Source of the DNA: Evernia prunastri
Taxonomy: Eukaryota; Ascomycota; Lecanoromycetes; Lecanorales; Parmeliaceae
Assembly: GCA_003184365.1 (NCBI GenBank)
Contig: NKYR01000001.1
Coordinates: 124,001 to 188,000 of the forward strand
Direction of reading: 5' to 3'
Length of the DNA: 64,000 nt
Position numbers and translations under genes: made by a program. The notes beneath the pieces are model-generated. The model saw only the letters and a program-made list of their open reading frames with translations. It was not told where the DNA came from and searched no databases. The stretch's first letter is position 1; the number at the start of each line of letters is the position of its first letter. Below are positions 42,224 to 52,257 of the stretch, piece after piece.

Positions 42224-42965
42224 GGTTTATCCACGAGCATCAGATCCATCCAAGGGAAGTCTAGTATAGAGTGAGCTTTTGCAAATGCCGAACGAGTCGC
42301 TATTATAGACCTCAGCTTGCCAGAGTAGAGGCTCGACGTGAGCTACTGATTATGCTACAGCTATTGACTCTAAACAGAGCTTGTTGTAGCCGAAGCTCTT
42401 GACGCTACTTAGACATTCCTACTTTGAGACTCTCGTGTCCCTTTCTAAACGCATTATTGACTCTACAGAATACCTCTTTGCTAATCTCTGCTTCAGGGTT
42501 GGCCTGAGAAATGGATGGATAACGAGGCGGAAACCGTAAATATGAACTTATGGTTGAATTCAAGCTTGTGCAACGCTCTAGTGGCAACCAAACGCTGTAT
42601 GCTACTTAAACCGCTGGAGTATCTCCAGCTTTCTGCTAAATGACTCATTCCAACGACGTAGCGTAAACTCTTGGATCTCGTTGTCCGGCTCTGGGTTCGA
42701 TCGGAAAGAAGTCAGTTGACTGCGTGTACTCTAAGAAGAATTAGCCTTTGCTTCTTGTGACTACGTAGGCGAACCCGTTACCTTTTTTGGTGGCGCTATA
42801 CTTACTTTTAGCAATTGCCGTGGGTACTATTGAGACTCCGCCAAGTCTTGAAACCAACGATAGATCGTTTGGTGTTGACACCTGCTAAAAGCGATGTGCT
42901 GAGTCATAACGCAAGTATATGGTCCAGAACCATGGAGGCGACCTACCATAACCGTGCAGTGATCT
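42224..42965. other. No gene recognised
   Basis: This lies between leader copy 4 and the 116-residue coiled-coil gene. Only short frames occur. It may include the 3' end of the latter's transcript. Confidence 0.4.
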
Positions 42966-43316
42966 TCAAGGAGCGAGACTATACAGGGTTTGCCTCTCCT
43001 TCAATCTAACAATCTCAAGTTCAGCGGGCGGCTTTGGCACCTTTCTGGATCTTGGAGATGGCCGAGGCGATATACTTGGACTCCTGAACACCTGTACTTC
43101 GGTGTCTTGGCCGATTGGCTTGGGCTCTTTTCTTGAAAGACCGAAGTTTTTCCTCAATCGATCAAGACAGTCCTGGACGTTCTTCCGCAGAGTCCGCATT
43201 ACAGCTTTTTCGCGCTCGAGGTCCGCTTCCAGCATAGCGATCTTCTTCTTGAGCATGATATTGCGACGCTTCTCATCTTCATAAAGATCTTGAAAGGTCT
43301 GTGTTTCGGAAGACAT
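42966..43316 (-). CDS. Small basic coiled-coil protein linked to a leader module
   Basis: ATG 43316 lies 15 nt after H3 of leader copy 5. The 116-residue product starts MSSETQTFQDLYEDEKRRN and forms an N-terminal coiled coil (IMLKKKIAMLEADLEREKAVM, LRKNVQDCLDRLRKNFG). It then has a Ser/Pro/Arg-rich segment (SPSISPRPSPRSRK) and a short C-terminus. The frame is also open upstream through the hairpins, but the ATG after H3 corresponds to the start used by the 52.26 kb gene (MSSSPP). The end may be a truncation. No family was recognised. Confidence 0.5.
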   Translation of the reverse strand: MSSETQTFQDLYEDEKRRNIMLKKKIAMLEADLEREKAVMRTLRKNVQDCLDRLRKNFGLSRKEPKPIGQDTEVQVFRSPSISPRPSPRSRKVPKPPAELEIVRLKERQTLYSLAP

Positions 43317-43576
43317 TTTAAATTTGGCCAGCTGGGGGTTTGACCGCCCAGTGGAAACACGCACACACGCACACGAGTTCCGGAGGAGCCGGAGCCCCTT
43401 TCCCTCAGTAGCGGATCCTCTGCTGAGCAGAGGAAGAATCCGATCGCGTCGTATACAGTATATGGGCTGCTCTAGCAAGTACCAGTTTCTTGAAGAGGGG
43501 AAAAAGTCTAGAACGAGCGTGATGATAAAGTAAGTACCTTATTGAGTGCGGCTCACTAGCGCCATGGGGTCACGTG
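43317..43576 (-). promoter_or_regulatory. Structured leader module, copy 5
   Basis: Reading the minus strand: CACGTGACCCC (43576-43566), GCGCTAGTG (43562-43554), a T/C-rich stretch, AACTGGTACTTGCTAGAGCAGC and H1 CCTCTGCTCAGCAGAGG (43433-43417, 8-bp perfect arms). A CTCCGG-rich H2 region and a GTGTGCGTG spacer follow, then H3 CTGGGCGGTCAAACCCCCAG (43351-43332) and the ATG at 43316. H4-H6 are absent. The box-to-H1 distance is 129 nt. Confidence 0.65.
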
Positions 43577-44541
43577 ATAAAGACGTGTCTGTGCCTGGGA
43601 TTTGGGAGGTGTGCCAAACACCCCGAGACTGCTCCTGATATCAAGGGCGAGGCTCCTGAGTTAGAGTCTTATTACTTTTGAGACTGTTGTCAATTGAAGA
43701 CAGCCCTCAAAGCCTTTTCCGAACCTTGCTCTACGACATAAGATACGCATCAAGGTTCTTAAGACCTTTGCCTATTTATGAGCACTTGTCAAGACAGCGG
43801 CGATGGAGACAGAGTTGTTACACATCAATTAACTTGTACGAGTGCGAGCTGCGCCATAGTGTAACGAACGTTGAAAAATTGGATCGCTATTTGGTAGTCT
43901 ATTTTACGATGACAGTCCAACTCAGATCTTCGACAGTAAGATCCCAGCCTTTGATAAATTGTTCTTCACCTCCCACCTTGCAAGACCATTCCTCGGTAGC
44001 GGTGTACCTTCTAAACCCCCATTTTGAAATTTTGCGTCATCGAATTTTCGCGCGAGCGATACGTCCTGGCCGGCTAACTTGATAGCGTATACTGCTGAGG
44101 CATGGTTACCTTGGCCCAGGTATCAGCGATTTTTCCCGTGTCACTTTGTCTCTCGGCCTTCTGGCTCTCATAAAGCGTCTTCGCCATGGCAAACTCTTCC
44201 GTTAGAGGCACTCTCCACTATTCCGTCCGTTCTCAATATTGTGGTGTAACTGTTCAGCGTGAACGTATGCATGGTTGCAATCACACTTGCTTCCGTGATT
44301 CTGGTCGTCGCTTTATCCGCGCCCTTTGTCGCTTCCGCAAGTAAATACCAATGGCCTTCTGCTCCTGGTTCGTCCATAGCCGCATAATGAAGGCTGGGAT
44401 ATTTCTTACGACAATCCTGCAGCATATGCTCATCTTTCACTCTTTGACGGAAAGACCTTCCTGTGGAACCACCCTTATTGCACTGGCGATGGATCGCTCT
44501 CTGGCTATCTCCAGTCCGTAAGCCTCTCTCGTCAACCTCTC
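43577..44541. other. No intact gene recognised
   Basis: Short frames only. Around 44168-44440 a minus-strand frame of 90 codons lies just past the helicase pseudogene and might be its decayed continuation, but no helicase motif was found in it. Confidence 0.35.
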
Positions 44542-46885
44542 CTACTCCTCTTTCACCACTCTCTCCTCATAAGATCTTAGCTGGTACCCGGGTGATGATC
44601 TCGTCGCTTGCATCCTGAAAAGCCAGTCACTTCTTCCTCTTGAGCACGCCGTTGTGAGTATATAGTTGGCAACGCACTCTCGGTACTTCGCCGACCTGTC
44701 AAACATCTCCAGATAGATCAGGCTGGCAGCGTGTTGCCGAGTAAACTCCTCCTCGCCCATGGCAGCCCTCGCTGCCGCATATCTCACCTCGGCTTCTGCC
44801 TTGTCAGCCTCCGTCAGTTCCCAGATGCGGTAGTCCAGGGTCATGCCGGTAGCAACGTTGGATCTCTTTCTGCGAGGGTCCCCTCGAAGGAGCTGGTACA
44901 CCTTTTCAACGTTGTCGTACTCAGCCATGAGATCCTTCATCTGATTCTGCCGGATAGCAAAGTCAGCCGCTAGCTTTTCGAGAGCGTTGCGCATATTGGG
45001 GCTGTCTTGAGCCGTCTCATTGTCGGCGTATTCCGGGAGGTTGTCTTCCGTGCCGTGTTCGCCCTTGTAGGCGGCATAGTTGACCTTGACCAAGATGGCC
45101 GCAATCTGTGCCGCTCTGGCTTCAAGGCGAAGACATTTGTACTTTTGGCGTTCCTCAGGAGTGAGAGCTTGCCAGACAGTGGTAGCATCCGTATCAACAG
45201 CAACGTTGGCAGCTGCCACGCAGAAAACCTTGTGCTGGATCTTCAACAAGGCAACGCACTCGTCGCGAAGAGTCCTCGTCTTGCCGGCTCCTGGAGGACC
45301 ACTGATCTTGACTTCGAGGCTTTGACGGACCGGATAATATATATGATATATATGGACATGCTTCACCAAGTTTGACGCGGGTATGTCGGTCGATTGGATT
45401 CAAGAAGATGCTTGAAGCGTTCTGGCTCCCACTGCCTAAACCTCAGATTCACGACAGTGCTATCTCAGAAGCCTCTGCGTGACATGATAGCCTGGGAATT
45501 GGTGACCAGTACCGAGGTAAGGTACACGGGAAGAACTTGACCGAGGGCGCCGCGCTAGGTATTCTGCTGGACAAAAGTATAGGCCCAGATATGAGGATAA
45601 AGATCACACCGGAATCAAATCATATGTCGTTAATCTGGCTTTGGTCATCCTTCCTAACGGACTTGTGCTCATTCATCATGCAAGTCCACTTCTTGTGGTT
45701 CTCCTCTGATCTGGCATGCTTAGGGTCATAGGTGAGGTCACCATATATCTCTGGGTCGGCCCTGCTAGGATCGGAGACGAATGCGAGCCTAATGGGGTCC
45801 AAGAGTTCGGATGCAAAGTCTTTGTTGAAGAATTTCGCCATGGCCGTAAGCTCCCTCTTTGCTGTCACTGGGTCGACTTTGACCGTAATCCTAGCCTTTG
45901 GTAGCTCTTTTTTGGACCGCAGGCGCAAGTCGCTCTCCCTCTAGGTCCTCGTGGCCTTGAACTTCCTTGGCATGGTGACCAAGACACAGAAATCCGTTCC
46001 CGTGGCATCAAGCCATGCTTTACCTCGCTGGGAAACGACACGTCCATACCACATCTCATTGTCAAGCACTTGATGTGGTGTATCAGTCGTACCATTGTAG
46101 AAGTCACTCCTGACAATGGAGTTGAGGGAGGGTCGGGTATCGCGCGCGCTGTTCTGGTCTCCTGTCATACGCACGCCGGCATAGAACGAATTCTTGAATA
46201 AGGTATCGTTGGGAGTCAATTGCTTGCCCTCCGCCGACCACACTGGCATCCTTTCGAGATAGACACGGTGCCAATCTCTGCCCAACTTGGCGTGCTGACC
46301 GACATTGTACTGAAATTCGCGGACGTTGGCTCCACCATAGTAGATGTGGCAGTCCTGGAGCGAGTCCCACGAAATCTTTTTTGGCAGAGTGGTGAACGGC
46401 ATGTTGGCATTCATATCCGGAACCAGTTTGCCGCCGTCTTTCTGCCCGATCATCTTTTGCTTGACATACACGCCATTACCAATATCCTTGATGGAAGGCA
46501 TGTCGTAGTTGATGATGGGGTCACCGTTCTCATCCCTGTAGACATGGTTAGGTGGAAGGTGCACCCGCACCGCATGCTCGAGGTGAAACAGGCAGACGTT
46601 GCGGAAGTAGCTACTTTCCTTTCTTGGGATCATGAACCAGATCGCCATCGTGTTACTGCCTTTTCCCTCCATCAGTGATCTCAGAGCGTTGACCACATTA
46701 TCCGCTGCTGGACCTTTTAGATTCGAGGCCCACTGAGGTTGTAGAGCTGTGTCTTGTGGGCATTGCTCCGAGAGATGACGCACACAAGCCTCTGTTTCTC
46801 TTCAGACATGCGGATAAGCTTTCTGATCGCCGAAGGGTAGGTGATGGCTTCCACCTCGGGACCAAGAGGGAGGGTCAGGATGATC
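44542..46885 (-). pseudogene. UPF1-like superfamily 1 helicase, broken copy A
   Basis: Reading leftward: an N-terminal domain (PSAIRKLIRMSEEKQRLVC, SNAHKT, then a frame change near 46740, MAIWFMIPRKESSYFRNVCL, DENGDPIINYDMP); a mid region (GQHAKLGRDWHRVYLERMPVW); TAG at 45941-45943 within an otherwise open frame; stop near 45620; LRFRQWEPERFKHLLESNRPTYP; another frame change; then ISGPPGAGKTRTL (Walker A, motif I of UPF1-like AAA_11 helicases), VFCVAAANVAVD (motif Ia) and SNVATGMTLDYRIWEL. It ends near YILTTA without motifs II to VI. UPF1-like enzymes unwind RNA or DNA 5' to 3'. The 5' end is cut at an AT-rich boundary (46886). Several lesions make it non-functional as drawn. Confidence 0.6.
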
Positions 46886-48026
46886 TATTTTTTTATATAA
46901 AAATGAGGAGTAAAGAGTCAGGTCAGACTGTGTTGCATGGACTCTGATGTTTTTCGAACGCTGAGAAGAACTTGGATGATAAAACTAGATATATAGAGTA
47001 TAGTATGAGCATTGTCACAATCCTGATCTCGAATCTCTTTTGTCTTTATGATCTCTCACCACAGAATTACTGCTCTTTCAACTCGATTTACATGACACAG
47101 ATTCTAGTTATCAGCATCGCTAGGATGATTGAAGCTTGCTCAAGTAATGAGAACTCAGAGAAGATAAGGACAATTCAATTTGAGGGTGTTCGGACTTAGT
47201 ATTCACAGCCTCTAACTTCATTAACTACTCCGCTATCAAATTCTGCTGGAAATGGCTGCATCACTGAGCACTGTGGTGTTGTAGCTACCCCTTATGTGAC
47301 AAATCAGCATAGGCTTCACAAGCATACAAGTAGCCTTCACACGACTCTATAGACTATGAAATAACCATTTCTCAATACATTCATTTCCCTTATGTATGTC
47401 ACAGACGTTGCGTTATTTTCTACATTTTTACCGCGCGATTCACGACCCTATTCAATTCCTTTCTCCATTTACCCTAAATAATTCACGGCTACATTACCTT
47501 ATCATTCTTCACTCATTCTGGGCATTGTCAGAAAATTTCTATCTCCAAGAATGTGTATTCACCACCGGCTGTAGGCATCCCTGTCCATATAAACCTCCTT
47601 CTCTTCCAACAAAACCATCTCTCCTACAACATCGTCTATCCCTAGAAACATGACATGCAACCCACTTTCTCAGAGCTCTTCTTTTCCGCCAGCAATACTA
47701 TCTTGTATATTCATCAACATCATAGGTATTCGATGATACCAGCTTGACCTTCAAGTCATTTGTATAAGCATTCATTCATTTGGAGATGAATGTATTCTTT
47801 CTCTAGTTTTCAAGATATCACACCAGTGAATTCACCGCTTCATGTCATTCCCTCTCCCCATTCATTGCAAAGAATATTCACCCACAGGCATCCCTAGCTA
47901 TTTAAACCCCCTTCCCTCCCATTGAAACGATCTCTTCTACATTATCTTCCACATCTCTTGCTATATAATCAGTATATCTATTGCTTTTATTATTTATGAG
48001 TCTCCTTACTTTTATATAAAAAAATA
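46886..48026. other. AT-rich segment between head-to-head helicase pseudogenes, with 17-bp inverted ends
   Basis: The left edge (46886-46902) read on the minus strand and the right edge (48010-48026) read on the plus strand are both TTTTATATAAAAAAATA, and some similarity continues past each (CCTGACCCTCCCTC versus CTTGACCTTCCTCC). The interior is AT-rich with no gene. The edges resemble TATA boxes, so this may be a divergent promoter region. Confidence 0.55.
47555..47950 (+). repeat. Diverged duplicate of a promoter-like block
   Basis: One block near 47558-47640 and one near 47876-47950 share TTCACC, AGGCATCCCT, a TATAAACC or TTTAAACC box, a CTTCC tract and CATCTC or GATCTC plus TACA. They are about 315 bp apart and both point right, toward helicase copy B. 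Confidence 0.45.
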
Positions 48027-50520
48027 CACCCTCTTGACCTTCCTCCTCCTCACACGGCGTCAGAGTCCAGGTCAACTATGCTCACTACACTGGCGACAAG
48101 AGCCAGCCAGACCAGATGCTAGAGTATCTCTGGCCAAAGGAGGCTCAGGATCACCCGGTCATCCGGCACGTGCTTGACAAGCTGTGTCAAGAGTTCACCG
48201 CGCGGCAGGACTACGCTGCTCAGATGCTCGAAAAGTAGGACGACACCAAAAAGGTGTATCAGGCCGTTCAGAACTTCGAGGCAATGAAGCAATCCAAGGT
48301 TGCCACCGGTATGACACTCGATTACCGCATCTGGGAGCTTACCGAACAAGACGAGGTGAAGCCGAGTCTCTCTACGAAGAGGAGCGGGACAACATGTCGG
48401 TGGAGGATTTCCGGAGGCGACGTGACAACGGTGAGATCTCTGTAGCCGACTTCGACAAGTCTTGGAAACCCAGGGAGTGTATCGCCAAATACCGCGCCAA
48501 AGAAGGCAAGGTGCCCCCATACTGTTCAATACGCCATCAAGATCTTCCTCTGCTCAGCAGGGGATCGGCTCCTGCGGGGAGAATGGCACTCCAGATCGAG
48601 ACCGATATGATGACGGAGCGAGCACTGGCGCAACCTGATATCTTGTTCACCACCGCAAGCAACTGCGGAGGTCCTATGCTCGAGAAGTCGCGGTCCTTCG
48701 TGCGAACCTGCATCTTCTGCGGTGAGGCTGGCCAGAGATCGATTCCCAGTCTCTGCGTGCCACTCGACAGCTGGGAAGGCTTTTTCCTGATTGGTGATAT
48801 GCAACAGCTTGAGCCTACGGCGTAGTCTGCGCAAGACAATGAGTTCATTAACAATGCTCAAGTATTACCACTGGCGCTACTCGATATGCATAGCTGGGAA
48901 AAACATTCTTCTGGACACGCAGTACCGCATTTTTCCGGCATGTTCAAAATTTCCGGAAGCCTCAGCGATCTTCTGCTCACCAAGGGAGCGTGCGTGTCAA
49001 CGCCGATATACTCCAACAGGGGCTCATATTGGTGGATATACCAGGAACAATGGTGAGATCCTACGTCATCTCCTCATCTGAAGCTAGGTAAACTAACATT
49101 CTATGAGGACGCGGAGTTGGCGAGGCGCAGTTCTACAATGACGAAGGTCTAAAGGACTCCGATGAGGTCAAAAAGGACAACGAGGTGCGACAAGGCGTAC
49201 GCACGCTAATCAAAAATCTTGGTCTTGTCGGAGACGACGAAGAAGGATCAGAGTGCGTTGTCACTAACGTTCAGAACGGCTGTTCGCGGGTCGAGCACAA
49301 CGGAACGTCCCTCGTTAACCACGCCAATGCCGACGTGATAATCAAGATTGTCAATCGCTTGATCACGTTCAATCAACAAACATGTTCCCTCTGACAGTTT
49401 CAGATCTTACATATCTATACAATCTTTCCTCGCATTCTTAGGAGGAAGATCGAGGAGATGCCATTTCCGTGGACCTGGGAGATCCAGAAGGCCATCGAGA
49501 TCTCTACAGTCGACGCCTTCCAAGGTAGAGAGGCTCGGACTGTCGTCGTGGATTCGGTGGCTGCGCAGGACAACCTCCAGGATTCACCGAAGAAGGAAGC
49601 AAACACCCCTGAGGATACCGAGGACTTGGGAGGTGAAGACTACGTCAAAGCAGGCGCAGTTACTGCCCACGTGAGGAGTCCCAACCGTCTCAGCGTCGCC
49701 CTCACTCGCGTTAAGGATGCAACCATCGTCCTCTGCCAAGCGGCGCTGCTTGCATCGACTAGCAAACCACCCCGCGGTAAGCAATACAATGCGGTTGCTA
49801 ACAGGATCGGCGACGCCAGAACGTGCAACTGCTGGATGGACGACTTCACGGAAGACATGTATCCTGTGAGCGTCGAGAGCCGTCGAAAAGGGGTGCAAGG
49901 AAGGTGCAGCAGGAGCAGCAGAAGAAGAGAATTGAGGAGTCTCGATTTCATAGCTGCTAGCAAGAGGAATTGGGAGGAGACGGAGAGCATGCCGTCGGAA
50001 TTCCCACATGAGCCTTTCAAGCAGTACTGCACCCGCGGGGGACATACCACGCGGCCCATCTGTAACCCTCAGCTCGTGGCAGAGGCTGATGCGTACGATG
50101 ACGAGCAGGTGGGAACTGAGCGGGCCAAGGCCGCCTCATTGACCACGGAAGGGTTCAAAGCCGAGGACGAGCGAACTCTATGGCTAGGTGTCCAGCAATC
50201 CTTGGATCCCTCGGAATTCCCTGCTCTACCCCAGGCAAGAAGGTGGATGTATCATAGCGGGATATGTCGACGTATACTGAGGAGGATCCTGATGATACGG
50301 ATTCAGGCAAGGAACTGCCATCTGAAGGTGAGGATGAGAGGGATGATGATGCTGGGATCGGAGAGGGGACTGAGCGGCTAGAGGCGGGTCCGAAAACGCT
50401 CAATTCAATTGAGGCCTTGTGGGCGCGGTAAGAGGGACAAAAGAGGGAGGGGAAGTGGAACAAGGAGAAGAGGAAGGGAAAGAGGAAGGGGAAGAGGAAA
50501 GCGGGGGGAGGAGAAGTAGT
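48027..50520 (+). pseudogene. UPF1-like superfamily 1 helicase, broken copy B
   Basis: It starts mid-protein (VQVNYAHYTGDKSQPDQMLEYLW). TAG at 48236-48238 and a frameshift near 48352 follow, then SKVATGMTLDYRIWELTE shared with copy A. FTTASNCGGPMLEKSRSF, TCIFCGEAGQ (motif II region) and FFLIGDMQQLEPTA (motif III) come next, with TAG at 48823-48825. Decayed sequence includes RVEHNGTSLVNHANADVI. From about 49440 an open segment has ISTVDAFQGREARTVVVD (motif V) and RSPNRLSVALTRVKDATIVL (motif VI). An acidic, frame-shifted tail ends near 50520. Copy A keeps the N-terminal half and copy B the C-terminal half of what looks like one protein family. Confidence 0.62.
48505..48590 (+). repeat. Leader-module fragment inside helicase copy B
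   Basis: CCTCTGCTCAGCAGGGG (48547-48563) is identical to H1 of leader copy 2 (31749-31765). The flanks resemble copy 5 on both sides (CCATA..CTGT..TACG upstream, GGATC.GCT.CTG.GGG downstream). It lies between helicase segments AKYRAKEGKV and PDILFTTASNCGG and adds residues not expected there. Confidence 0.55.
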
Positions 50521-52021
50521 CTAGTCTAGGCACTGATATCACAATCAAAAACACGTCATAGCTTTCGCAATCGTCCATTGGACCTATCCGAATCTCTTAG
50601 CCAAAGCTGAGACCAAAAATACCTCTGAACGAGATCTAAGTAGTTGTCCAATATCGCATGACTGTAGGGGAGTTTTCTCTCATCCAAGCAACGAAAAGCA
50701 TATGCTTTCCATAGAATGGTGGTAAAGTAAGAGCAGTGCCGCTCCCTCATTTCACCCAGCCTCGACTTCTCGAAGGATCAGGTGAGAAGAACAAGCAGAC
50801 GCGTTTGATTAAAGAATGTATTCTTTAAGTTGCTTCCCCTAGATTGATCTTCTCTCCATTTGTTCTTCTTCTTTGCAATAGACGGACTCACGAAACTATT
50901 ATCAGGCGCAATACTATTCCCAAAACTACAATACATTAAAATGGAGAATCTCGGGTAAATCCCTCCTTCGTGCCGATTTTTGACTCCACAGCATCGAATC
51001 TTTGTCCCAATGCCATTGCCGATGGAACTCCAGCAAATCAAATGTTCATTTATACGTATAAACACCCATTTGTCAAGCACTCATAGCTATATCCACTGTG
51101 CGTTCACGCGACTAGACTCTGCATCTCATGACTCCATTTGCTGGTCTGTTTTGTTTCGAGCTTGACCATGTCGCCGTGAGCGGCATGTTGACGCACTAGA
51201 TCCGAGAGCCACTCTATAAGCTTCACGGCTGAATTTACCCCACTGGCGGCGGCGGCGGCGTCATCCTGCGTACCATTTGCGAGTGTCTGCACCCATAACA
51301 CTAGCGATATGACCGGAAAAATGCTACCGAAGTTCACTTGCACGACGGCCAGCAAGATCGACCGATTAGTACCGTGAGGGTTGACAGCGTAGTCGTACGT
51401 AAGGAGTACTATACTACCCTTAAGGGCCCGGGTTCGAAATGTTAGATATGAGCTCTGCCAGCTCGAGGACAATGGACAATGCGTGCGTAAGTATCGAAAG
51501 GGACCTGGTCGATGATGCCACTAACGGCATTGTGCGAGGATCTCAAATCTAATACAGAATTAGTTCTGCTCTTTCAAAGGCAGGGATGGTACCCCAAGAT
51601 CTATAAAGGACAAAAAGAGGATGGATCTAAGTTACTATTCGCCACAGAGGGACTGAGGATTAGCCGGTCGCATAGCATGGTAAATTTGCCTAGAGACGTG
51701 ACTCGTGTCAGCGCGGTGACCGGGAGACTCGTGTCTTGATACTAGCTCCATTTATGTGGGCTTCCCACCCATATTGGGCTCTTCATTCAATTTTATCTTT
51801 TTCAGATGCATAGCATTCTTTCCCGCGCGCCCGCGCCTGTATGGTCTCACGTTACTCCAGGTTTAGCTGAACGAGCCTAGGGAGGTTTTTTGCACCGAAC
51901 GGTCTACATACACCTCTTCAGGTAGCTAGCCCCGGTATTACGATCCTGCAACAACATTTACACGATTCCAGCAGTTTTGGTGACTGTACATGATGATATT
52001 TGAAAGCTAACCCACGCTAAA
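50521..52021. other. No intact gene; decayed duplicate of the 54.4 kb gene end
   Basis: At 50783-50945, GCAGACGCGTTTGATTAAA and ATTCCCAAAAC with surroundings match 54330-54490 (GCAGACGCCTCTGATTAAA, ATCCCCAAAAC), the 3' end of the GPI-protein gene, with many C-to-T type differences. The remainder has only short or unrecognised frames. Confidence 0.45.
51104..51472 (-). CDS. Possible gene fragment without ATG
   Basis: A 122-codon minus frame with coding-like content (SNRSILLAVVQVNFGSIF-like strand, ISLVLWVQTLANGTQDD, VKLIEWLSDLVRQHAAHGDM) has no ATG, so only a fragment or an internal exon is visible. A (GCC)5 run encodes five Ala residues. Just upstream another frame (near 51580-51425) has a similar helical character (LSILTHALSIVLELAELIS), so the two might be exons of one gene or a frameshifted relic. 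No family was recognised. Confidence 0.3.
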   Translation of the reverse strand: MSSSWQSSYLTFRTRALKGSIVLLTYDYAVNPHGTNRSILLAVVQVNFGSIFPVISLVLWVQTLANGTQDDAAAAASGVNSAVKLIEWLSDLVRQHAAHGDMVKLETKQTSKWSHEMQSLVA

Positions 52022-52257
52022 GCGCTAGCGTGCCGAGCAGAGCTACACGGTCGAAAACCTCTTGGCTCTCGTATTCCTTCTACAAGACACTGATCGCTGC
52101 CAAAGCAGCTCCTTCTTGAGTGACTGCAGTTATTACAATTTTCTCCTCTGGCCCACCAGAGGAATAAGGGTCTTCCGAGGGGAAAAACCTCCGGGTCCTA
52201 GTGTGTTTTCCTTCCACTGGGCGGTTAAACCCCCAGCTGGTCTACCAACTATCCAAC
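52022..52257 (+). promoter_or_regulatory. Structured leader module, copy 6
   Basis: GCGCTAGCG (52022-52030) is followed by CTCTTGGCTCTCGTATTCCTTC, CACTGATCGCTGCCAAAGCAGC and H1 CCTCTGG-CCCA-CCAGAGG (52145-52162). A purine-rich ACCTCCGGGT H2 region and a GTGTGTTTTCC spacer come next, then H3 CTGGGCGGTTAAACCCCCAG (52217-52236) and the ATG at 52258. H4-H6 are absent. The box-to-H1 distance is 123 nt. Confidence 0.65.

Noticed and set aside
44542..50520. Helitron-type element because of the helicase
   Set aside because: The motifs are UPF1-like (GPPGAGKT, VDAFQGxE), not PIF1-like, and no Rep domain or Helitron ends were seen.
51428..51440. GGGTTCGAAAT as a tRNA B box
   Set aside because: Flanks do not form a T-arm and no cloverleaf can be drawn upstream.
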